Shown: piece after piece, positions 1-9,059 of the stretch | Position numbering within the stretch: position 1 is the first letter of the stretch | Layout of the letters: each line of letters opens with the position of its first letter | Assembly: GCF_026212465.1 (NCBI RefSeq) | Contig: NC_080052.1 | Location: 19,567,468 to 19,631,467 of the forward strand | From: Amaranthus tricolor | Taxonomy: Eukaryota; Streptophyta; Magnoliopsida; Caryophyllales; Amaranthaceae | Length of the DNA stretch: 64,000 bases | Direction of reading: 5' to 3' | Translations under genes and position numbers: made by a program | The notes under the pieces: model-generated | Database searches by the model: none | The model's input: the letters and a program-made list of their open reading frames with translations, nothing else | Told to the model about the DNA's origin: nothing

Positions 1-676
1 AACTACCCCTGAAATATGTCAGGCACATGATTCCAAGAAGGGGAAGCATGATAAACAAGGTCAGGGGAAAAATCATTCAAACAAAGCTCACAGAGACGAG
101 TATTCGTCAAGAAGAGAATGAGGTTATCCACCTCGTAATCAAGGTCCTCCTTCCAAGATAGGGCCTCCGAGATCAAGACACGCCTATATCACAAAAGAAG
201 AACCCCGGACAAGGAACTTACGGGATGAGGGCAATGATCCAAGGTTTAACAAAAACAGAAGAGACATCTTCCATGCTATCAGAGATGAGCTTCCAGTACC
301 ACCGCCTACTACAACCCCTTCCAACCGCCTTAACTCCAACTTGTTGTGTGACTATCACAAAGAACATGGGCATACTCTGTTACAATGTAGACAACATAAA
401 CACATTTTTCATCAACTTGCCGAGGAAGGAAAACTAGGAAAGTTCTTAAAACAGAAGGAGTATGGCTCTCGCAGTGACAATGAGAGAAGGCCAAACCATC
501 CAAGGCATAAAGCTCCCAGAAATGAAGAAAGAAAGGACAATTCCAATAATACCCACGACATCATCAATATGATAACATGTCTTTTCTCGGAAGACTACCC
601 AACTCTCAGAGCTGCGAAAGAAAGTGTACATACTTCGCTCAAGGGGCTCCCAAAATCAACTACGGGAGAAAGTTAG
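1..676 (+). pseudogene. gag C-terminal part of Ty3/gypsy-type element, degenerate
   Basis: In the frame ending at 676 the translation contains a CX2C-less but typical plant gypsy gag stretch: a DYHKEHGHTLLQC-type motif around 341-390 (consensus YCxFHxxxGHxTxxC), followed by a KLGKFLKQ-type block. The frame is open from 122 to 676 apart from the end; a TGA at 119-121 interrupts it and reads naturally as a CGA-to-TGA change. Around 665 the reading frame must shift by one base to enter the protease. Gag would form the cytoplasmic virus-like particle; this copy cannot make a complete protein. Confidence 0.8.
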
Positions 677-1058
677 GCGAGTGCTCGTTAATACTGGAAG
701 CACAACTGATGAAGTTTGAGGAAAAACATCTACTTACTATTGACAAACCCCTCATTGGCTTTGGAGGTAACCGAGATTTACCCTTGGGAACAATCATGCT
801 TCCAGTCTGTGTTGGGGAAAAAGGTAGTTGCAAAACAATGTCGATTCACTTCATTGTGGTGACCTTAATTTGTCCTATAATGTTATCATTGGACTTCCTC
901 TCATCAACAAGTTAAAGGCGATCATCTCTCCTCATCAACTCTTCATACAATTTGAGCAGAATGATGGAAAGGTGGGAATCCTAAAGGGAGATCAGAAGGA
1001 AGCTCATCAATGCCTTATCAATACATTAAAGCATGACGATGCTCCTAGAGTATCTTAG
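660..1058 (+). pseudogene. retroviral-type aspartic protease, frameshifted
   Basis: A VLVNTGSTTD motif near 683-710 matches the active-site pattern VLVDTGSS of plant gypsy proteases, with the catalytic Asp changed to Asn (AAT). Downstream, LIGFGG and LPLGTI lie in another frame (~738-800), and YNVIIGLPLINKLKAI, then KGDQKEAHQCLINTLK lie in a third frame (828-1058). These are the usual landmarks of the protease domain in this lineage, in the right order. At least two frameshifts and the Asp-to-Asn change show it is inactive. Confidence 0.8.
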
Positions 1059-1814
1059 AAGAGTCAAAAGGGGAAAAGTTGCAATGTTTATGAAAGGGAG
1101 AACATCTGAAGAAATACTTCATTCGATCATCAGTTATCAGGGATCATTATGATTTCCAAATTGTTAATCTTTCATTCGAATATCCGCATCATCATGTTGC
1201 GTTACTTCTTGATTAGTTGTTTGTTTATTTACTAAGCATTGAATTCATTAGTTTTCTGAATTATCTATGCCTTTAGATTTCCATATCATCATGATACTTC
1301 CATTTTCAGTTGAGGTTTGATTTGATTTTTATATCATCATGATACTTCACATTTTAGGTTGCAAATCTTGTTAAATCCAATTTTCAAAAGAAATTCAAAT
1401 CCTTATCATAAGTCCCGGGTGATTAACGGCTGGGCAAAGCGGATCTATGTCTGATCTGAATATTCATTAGTTCTTTCAAATGAGTCACCTAGTATGATTC
1501 CTTATCTTAAACTCCTAGGTGATTGACTTCTAGGCCAAATCATCATATCAGGCTCAAATGTCGGATCATCATATGTGGCTCCAAGGCCGAATTATCAAAA
1601 GTGGCTCAAAGGCAAAATATTTATAATTTATAGGGCTTCCACCAACATGGGCCCATCGAGGCTAGAATTCGAAGTTTATTTTATTTAGACCTTATTGCAT
1701 GGTTTCTTCCGAACATTTAATTGGTCTCATCACAGGTATGATTTTTCCTTATAAAGACTGATACCCTCGCTATATTAAATTCCCTCATCTATCACTCTTC
1801 ATGCGTGGGGCTAA

Positions 1815-2365
1815 TGTTATATGGTCAAATAAAGGAACCCGTAATTTATTTAGTCAAACCCTAAACCACCCACCTCGGTCTAATAACTTCCTAAAATAAC
1901 TACCCACTACTCACCATAACCTACCACTCAACCATCATACCCATGATTCCCACATTAATTCACCATCCAACCTCCATTCTACCATTATAAATACATGTTG
2001 CATACATCATTTGCACCCGATAAAGCATATATATTCCTATTGCTACTCCACAAAAATACACCGCCATCCTACTTACAATCTATACTTAACAAAATATTCC
2101 TTCATGACCTGAACTCATCCTATAATCCATTAATCTTGCATTCATTAATTTTCATTACTTTTGGTTTCCCGATCTGACTTGAGTGTCGAAGGGGTTTTCC
2201 GGGAAACTACCCCCCGAGCAAGGCTAACGTTGTATTACAGGATTCGAGGTCTCATCAGCGGAAGGATCATAAGCACTTTCAGCATACTAACAGTTGTCCG
2301 CGACTACATCTTATTTTCAAGTATTTTAAATGTTTTTTGCACTTTCTCGTTTCATTACTGAAACA
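1815..2365 (+). repeat. 3' LTR of the gag-protease element
   Basis: Starts TGTTATATGG right after a GTGGGGCTAA polypurine-like tract and ends ACTGAAACA, so TG...CA ends, 551 bp. It is the reverse-complement relative of the two LTRs at 32526-33103 and 35998-36574. A TATA-like ATTATAAATACA lies near 1984-1996, as in the other two LTRs. Confidence 0.88.
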
Positions 2366-2465
2366 GACATACTTTTAACGCTCCATTATATTTGCTACTT
2401 TTCACTTTTACACAATTCAATATATTTTTTTGATTCTTTTTATCTTGAGTTATGGATAAATAATA

Positions 2466-3398
2466 GGAAAAATTATTGTGAATAATCCAACTTATTTGTC
2501 ATTGTCTGCCAATAATCCCACATTTTGAAATTTTTTTAATAATCCAACCTTTGCTTTTAGTTTGTTGTCAATGGACTCTTTAAAAATGACCTGTTATATC
2601 AGGTGACCTCTCATCTTCTCCTTTTTTATAATAATCCAACCTATTTCCCATTATCTGCCAATATTCCCACCTTTTGAATTTTTTTTAATAATCTAACCTT
2701 TGTTTTCATTTTGTTGCCAATGGACCCTTCAAGATGCTAAATACTCAATTTCTCTTCGCCACTAGTTTAAAGAGGTAGTATACTTTGAAGGGAAGTGAAA
2801 ATCACTCGATTATTATTAAGTTTTATAATTATATTGATTATTAATTTTAACGTGTAAACTTCAACTTGATAAATATAATACATAACAGGTCAGCGAGTAC
2901 TCGACTCAATGTATTTTGTGGCCCATGACCCAACCTGGTTAAGGCGGGTTGGGTACCCGACCCAAATTAGATTATTTTTTAAAAAATTGACCTTCCATTT
3001 AGGATGTGGATCAGCGAGTCAGATGTTTTGAACACCCCTAGTTGATGGGATATGTAGTGTAAAGACGGTTACTATTTATGCAATGATCAACTTCATAAGC
3101 TTGGGAAATAATAGCAATTTCATTTAGCTTCTTGAAGGATCCATTGGTAATAAAGGGAAAGCAAAGGTTGAATTATTAAAAAAAATTTTAAAGGTGGGAT
3201 TATTGGCAAGTAATGGGAAATAGATTGAATTATTATAAAGAAGAAAGAAGATTATAGGTAACCTGAACAGGTCATTTTTTGAAAGGTTCATTGGCAACAA
3301 ATTAAAAGCAAAGGTTGAGTTATAAAAAATTTTCAAAAGGTGTGATTATTGGCAAGTAATTGAAAATAGGTTGGATTATTCACAACAATTTTTCCTAA
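2466..3398. mobile_element. long-terminal-inverted-repeat (foldback/MULE-like) element, non-coding
   Basis: The left arm 2466-2740 and right arm 3123-3398 are imperfect reverse complements of each other (left begins AGGAAAAATTATTGTGAAT, right ends with its near-complement). AAATAAT directly flanks both ends, a candidate 7-bp target duplication, though AT-rich sequence makes chance agreement possible. No ORF of note lies inside. A second copy of the family is at 15655-16341. Long arms fit Mutator-like or foldback elements. Confidence 0.75.
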
Positions 3399-4029
3399 AT
3401 AATAAAACTTATAAAAAGTGTATATTGTGAAAATATGCGACTGAACGATTCAAACAAATTTTCACTTGACTAGAATTTTTCTTACACTTAACCGCAATAT
3501 ATAAAATAAATTTATGTAATGAAAAATGTCAAAAATACTTGTGTAGCAATTATTTCAAATTAGAGATAATATAATATTATTAATCAATTTTAATACTTTC
3601 AAATATAACTATTAGATTAAATTAAAAAATATGGAACTTATAAAATAAAAATAATCAATAAAAATCATATAAGCAAACTACTGCAAACAAAAGTGAGTCA
3701 TTTATTAGGGCTTCTAACAGTATGTTATTTGTCAACAAAACTATCAATATTAATGATGATATGATAATTATGATGATTATGATTATAATATATATTTTGA
3801 TAGATTAACTATCCACAAATTAAAGTTAAAAATTATAAAATATATGTGTATTCATACGATGGTCTAGAAATAAAATGTTACATACGTGACTACTGACTAC
3901 TACTCATTCACAACGCATGCATTGCTTGCTATTGACCCGAGCAAACCTGGGTATTATTATTGACAATGACATAATGAATTTGAATGGGTTTTGTCAAACT
4001 TGACTTGGCTAAACTCTAATCGATACTAA
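3399..4029. other. intergenic, AT-rich, nothing recognised
   Basis: No coding potential, no clear terminal repeats; simple AT-rich DNA upstream of the MYB promoter repeat array. Confidence 0.6.
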
Positions 4030-4800
4030 GAAATATTCCAAATTTTCAATCATTTACGCCGTCGTATGCTAATTAAATATTCTATTTAATTTAACACCAA
4101 TTTTAAGAAAAAGGTTATAGACTACATGGCATGGGGTGAGTAAGTAAAGAAAAAGCCATAATTTGATGGTTTCTAAATAAGAAAATAACAAATTTCAAAG
4201 AGGGAGTATTATGTTATAATTAAATAAAAAAAATATAAAAAAAATAAGAAATGGTCAAGACTAGGTCAATCACTACTAAATTAAGGTCTTTATATATACT
4301 TTTCGTATTTTAATTAAATGTTCCACTTGATTTGATACCAACTTAAAAAAAAAGGGTAGGAACCACATGGGAGGAGTATGTATGGAATAATAGATTATTT
4401 AATGAATTTCAAATAAAAAAAATAAGACATTTAATTAAAATACGACGGAGTATAATAATCTTATAAATAGATAAAAGAAAACAATAAAATAACAAGAAAT
4501 GGTCACGACTAGGTCGATCACTACTAGATCAAGTTCTTTACATGTACCCTCCTATTCTAATTAAATGTTGCATTTGATTTGACACGAACTTAAAAAAAAG
4601 TAGGAATCACATGAGATGAGTGTGTAAGGAAAAAAAATATATGATTTAATGATTTTCAAATAAAAAAATAACACATTTAATTAAAATAATAAGAAGTATT
4701 ATTTTATAAATTGATAAAAGAAACAATAAAAAAAAAAAACAAGAAATAGTCAAGACTAGGTCAATCCCAACTAAATCAAGGTCTTTAAATATACTTGACC
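4030..4800. repeat. ~248-bp tandem repeat in MYB promoter
   Basis: The phrase ATGGTCAAGACTAGGTCAATC recurs in diverged form starting at 4251, 4499 and 4746, giving periods of 248 and 247 bp; a more diverged unit precedes it from about 4030. Each unit carries a TIR-like pair (ATTTTAATTAAATGTTCC ... CATTTAATTAAAAT followed by ACGGAGTA in one unit), so the unit appears to contain a Stowaway-like MITE. The array ends about 60 bp before the MYB start codon. Confidence 0.8.
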
Positions 4801-4857
4801 ACCATTTAAAACCTAGAAAGTTTTCTACCTTATTCTTAAACCAAGCTAAGCTAAGCC

Positions 4858-7629
4858 ATGGTAAGATCACCATGTTGTGACAAAACTAAGGTTAAGAAAG
4901 GGCCATGGTCTGCTCAAGAAGACGCATTACTCTTGAACTTCACTGCCACATTCGGCAATGGAGGCAATTGGATTTCATTGCCTAAAAAAGCTGGTTTGTT
5001 TTAATTATTACCTCTATTAATCTAATTATTAAAATCTTTAATTAATAAACTTAATTATAATTAGTCCATGTAATTATTTTGAATACAGGATTGAATCGAT
5101 GTGGAAAGAGTTGCCGTTTAAGATACTTGAATTATCTTAGACCAGATATTAAGCATGGTGGTTTCACTGAGGAGGAAGATTATGTTATTTACAAGCTTTT
5201 TAATGCCATTGGTAGCAGGTATACATCGTTCTACACCTATTTACTTCATCTTGTGCCAAGTTTTTCTTATCCATTCCTCACTAGTATATTAGGTATGGTT
5301 TTTTACTCGTTTTCTATATATGGTATTATAAACTTCTTTTTAATAAATTTGTCCATTTTACACTAGCACCGAGAATAAAAAGTTAAATATAATATGTTAA
5401 AGTAATAGTGCATTTTGAAATAAAAATTAAGAAATTTCAGTACTGAGCTCTTCTATAAAATAGAAATTATGTAAATTTATTGGGATGGACAAAAATTAAA
5501 AAATGAGACAAATTCATTGTGACTCGGGAGCATATATTAATAGGAGTAGTTAGCCATTCAGCATCATCATCACCATACCCGATGTATCCCACGTAAGAAG
5601 TAGTTAGCTATTGAAATTGTTATTTAGATAATTAATTATCTTGTTTCAATTAAAGAGAATTAAATTAAAGAATTACTATTTTTTTAGATAAAATAAAATA
5701 ATAAATTTAATTTTCATGTAATCTCTTTATTCCTTCGGTATACACCATAAAGAAAAATCATCCACTAGCATACGTACGTAGTAGTTAATAGAGTATATAA
5801 CAAACATTAAGGCCTCAACCAAAAACTTACGTAGACGGTTAAGGCGTCAATACATGTTATATACGCTATATCATGTCAAGAGATCAATTCAATTTAAAAT
5901 TCAAACTGATGATTGAGTTTTCAATATATGTATATATACTGTATCAATCAAATCACAAAGGATAGCACTTGGTATGCCCCTTGTAGGAATTATTCTCTCC
6001 TATTCAGCCTACATGTTTCATTTACCTTTTTACACTTATTGAGATAACATTTTAACCCTTAATATCGCTAATTGTACATAATAAAAAATTATAAAAAATG
6101 TATATTACTAATTTTTGCATTGAATCGAATGAAATTATATCTCACTTGACTATATTTTAACTTATAGATTAACAAAATAAGAGAGAATAGTGGATAGTAA
6201 CAAAAAAATAAATTTAGTAGGGATGGAGTTTATACTTCTACTCCCTACGTTTTATAATGTTCTTCCCGTTTAGAATATTCTATTTCAAAGAAAGAAATTT
6301 GATTAAGATGTTAAGACATATATAGATGATAAAATATATCCATGTGAGATCTCGTTAGATTTGTTGTAATGTATACTTTTTATCATATATTTTTTAAAAT
6401 ATTTTTTATAATGCTTGTTTAGAGAAATTAAGACTCAAAAGTTGCTTTGAAAACTTGCACAAAGTAAATGGGAAGAACAAAAAAAAAACGGAGGGAGTAT
6501 TACATTAACAGCTCGTCTTGGACGAGACGGCCTCATAATGAGACCGTCAATTTAGGCCGGGCCAATTCGTGCGTGTAACAGCCTGGGCATTTTTTTCGTT
6601 TTTTAGGCATTTTTCAATTTTGATCTTAAAGGTATCAATTTTGACCTTAAAGGTGTCCATTTTCAAAATCGATACTTTTAAAGTCAAAATTAATAAATGC
6701 TCAGAAAATTGAAATATTGTTACACATGCAAATTAGACCGGTCCAAATTGACAATTTCATAATGAGACCGTTTCGTGCAAGTTTTTGTGTTACATTAAAT
6801 TAAATAGAAGTATAAAATACTATCAATGGTAGTTCAGTTGGTAAACCACTAAACCGTCTTATAACATTGTAAGAAATAAAGTCAATTTGTCAAATTTTGC
6901 TCCTAAATTTTGCTATTTTATAATTCTAAATTGATGTCTATGTTCCTTAAGTCGCTTTAAAACTTCGGCTTTTTAATACATTTATTGATCATGACAGCCA
7001 TTTTCTATTATAAATGGAGTATAAATTAAGTTTTTCACCTTAATTTGTTGTTATCTTATTGAAATAAAGAGTAAAAATTAAGCTTTTAATCATTTTTATT
7101 TTAAACACATTTTTATTGGATCTGACCCGTAATTATAGACAATTGTTATTAAACATGTTTTTTTTGTAAAATAAATAATAGGTGGGCAATCATTGCCTCA
7201 AATTTACCTGGAAGAACAGATAATGATGTGAAGAACTACTGGAACACTAAACTTAAGAGGAAGATATCATCCGGAGAATTCAACATTATTAATAATCCCA
7301 TCAGAAATTGTTGTAAAAAACATAATAATAATTCCCAAATAAGTAATAATGAAAACATAACCAACACTATAGAAAAGGACAGATCATATTATGAAATTGA
7401 GAGTTTGAACATGGTCGAAAGTAAAGAAAGCACTGAAGAAATTCCAAGTTATTATTCAGAGAATTCATCATCAAATTCAACGGATTTTAATGGAATTAGC
7501 GGCGAAGAAGACGAGTTTTGGATGGATTTGTTAGCTGATTCCTTTGATAGTTCTGTTGTAGCCGTAGCATCTCATCAACTTCAGGAGAAAATGAGTGAGA
7601 TTGCTTCTCTACTACATGATAGTAGTTAA
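4858..7629 (+). CDS. R2R3-MYB transcription factor, RAX/MYB36-like, three exons
   Basis: Exons by splice signals and homology: 4858-4993, 5089-5218, 7182-7629; introns GT-AG; the 130-nt second exon and split Gly and Arg codons are the classic R2R3-MYB arrangement. Predicted protein 237 residues. It begins [17 protein letters not shown], as in subgroup 14 (RAX, MYB36/37/38/68/84/87), nuclear DNA-binding regulators of axillary meristems, Casparian strip and related programmes. R2 has Trp17 and Trp38, but the third core Trp is Tyr58 ([11 protein letters not shown] instead of CRLRWLNYLRP). R3 has Phe71, Trp90, Trp109 and ends [18 protein letters not shown]. The C-terminal part is Ser/Asn/Glu-rich with a [11 protein letters not shown] acidic patch, perhaps an activation region. 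Intron 2 (1963 bp) has two MITEs. The ATG at 4858 is the first in the conserved frame. The exact member cannot be named; function could be altered by Tyr58. Confidence 0.9.
5562..5597 (-). repeat. 3' tail remnant of RTE-type LINE in MYB intron 2
   Basis: CATCATCATCACCATACCC followed by a TGTATCCCACG-like stretch resembles the end of the RTE LINE at 26388 (ATCATCATCATACCCAGTAT). Only the tail is seen. Confidence 0.5.
6241..6497. mobile_element. Stowaway-type MITE in MYB intron 2
   Basis: Inverted ends CTCCCTACGTTTTATAATG and the complement of ACGGAGGGAG, flanked by TA at 6239-6240 and 6498-6499. CTCCCTCCGT-type ends and TA duplications define Stowaway (Tc1/mariner-derived) MITEs; 257 bp. Confidence 0.85.
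6509..6788. mobile_element. Mutator-like MITE in MYB intron 2, exact 9-bp target duplication
   Basis: TTACATTAA occurs immediately before (6500-6508) and after (6789-6797) a 280-bp segment whose ends are inverted repeats (left GGACGAGACGGCCTCATAAT, right complement GCACGAAACGGTCTCATTAT). A 9-bp duplication fits Mutator-like transposition. It abuts the Stowaway MITE. Confidence 0.88.
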
Positions 7630-8674
7630 AGTACCAAAATTAGGGTTATGATATTTCTTATAGGTTCTAAGATGCAACTTGTTAGAATTTAGAAAATAAA
7701 TCTCGGCAACTTAAATAAGGAGAAGAAGAAGAAGAGATAATTCTCATACAAATAAGGAGAATTTCACTATCAAAACTAATTGCTAGTGATAGTTATGGGA
7801 TTACTCTTCGAATTTATAAAGTGGTACATCGTCTTTTCTTTTATCGATGTGGGTCAACTTACATATGGATATTAATTGATATTTAATTTACATAAGTTGC
7901 AAGTTGTAAATTGTAATTGAAGTTTTTTTTGAATTTGTTTTGTAGTTATGGCATCCTAAATAACCACAAATTAGTGAGGGATCAATCTATTGGTGTATGG
8001 GATAACATATAAAGTGTGTCAAATTCAACAAAAAAAAAAAATAATGTTATAATTGTTCAAAATAATATTAAGTCAAGATTTATGATATAATAATGTGTTA
8101 ATCAGTATTAATGATATAGGAGTACTATATTGTGGCATAGTATTAGGGAAAATAGAATTTTCTTATTTTAAGGCTAAAGATTTTCTAAGTTCAAAAAGTC
8201 TTAAATTATTTTGAGTTTGGTTTTGGAAAATAGATTTTAAGCTTTTGTTTGAGCATTTAAGGTACATATAATATAACTTCCTTGACTTAGGAACATAGGA
8301 GGTTCTGAATGTGTTCAACTATACAGATCCTCGAAAAAATAAGAGTCTTAATATTAAATTATGTAGTATATGTTACGTGTTTAAAGAAAAATTTATTAGA
8401 AAAATATTATAAATTTCATTATTGTATAGGAAATTTAAAAAATTTATCATTTTTATTCCGACAAAGTTCCCAAGTTTTGTTTTGCTAGGTAGTGGAAGAC
8501 CAAGTCTTCGTTACTCAGTAGTCACCAGGTTGTTCCTATTTCCTTGGAACGAGTCAGTTGTGGAGAAACTTTTTCTTCTGATCTACACTTAACTATTATG
8601 TCTACTAGCCTAAACTTATATGTTAGTAAGTTATTTCATGAAACTTTTTTATCTCTCACTAATTTTACAAAAAA
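7630..8674. other. MYB 3' region and intergenic DNA
   Basis: The MYB 3' untranslated region must start here; no further gene or clear repeat ends are seen before the Copia LTR. Confidence 0.6.
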
Positions 8675-8863
8675 TTTAATAGAATAGAATATTGTGCATA
8701 TCTTGTAAATCTTTATATTTTGGTAATTATTTTGTAATTAGCTAATTTTCTTATTCTCCAAGATTACTTTTATAGCTAGTTTCCTTACTTTCTAAGATTA
8801 CTCTTGTATCTATTCTCTCACTTTGAAATGAAACGGTAACCAATCATTCTACCAATTCTATCA
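8675..8863 (+). repeat. 5' LTR of Copia element
   Basis: Aligns over its whole length with 12053-12241 (shared AATAGAATAGAATATTGTGC start and ATTCTATCA end). The expected TG start is TT here, TG in the 3' copy. Confidence 0.9.
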
Positions 8864-8880
8864 TGGTATCAAGAGCTTAG
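8864..8880 (+). other. primer-binding site, initiator tRNA-Met
   Basis: TGGTATCAAGAGCTTAG begins at the first base after the LTR; TGGTATCAGAGC is the usual plant Copia site, here with one added A. Confidence 0.88.
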
Positions 8881-9059
8881 GTTCTTTTTCCTCTCTTCAA
8901 CCCTTTTTACTTTCTTCCTTACTCCTCAAGACAACCATTCCCCACCTTTACCGCCGCCCCCCTCTCTTGCTTCTTCCTTAGCTTCTCCTAAAATTCATCC
9001 CACCACCGACTCCTCTCCGACATGGTCATCTTCCTCGCCGGACTACTTTCCGACGAATA

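Larger units (their letters stand above)
1..2365 (+). mobile_element. Ty3/gypsy-type LTR retrotransposon, gag-protease only, cut by window start
   Basis: The sequence holds, in order, the C-terminal part of gag, an aspartic protease, about 750 bp of non-coding DNA and a 3' LTR at 1815-2365. Where a full element would continue into reverse transcriptase, RNase H and integrase, there is no trace of them: the protease-end motif (GDQ followed by a run ending near 1058) is followed by untranslated sequence that already resembles the 3' non-coding region of the element at 33104-33560 (reverse complement). So this is a derivative without pol, or one from which pol was lost. The 5' LTR lies outside the window. 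Confidence 0.85.

Noticed and set aside
6833..6870. tRNA-like A-box (GGTAGTTCAGTTGGTA) in MYB intron 2
   Set aside because: No B-box, no cloverleaf and no SINE tail nearby; too short to call a SINE or tRNA.
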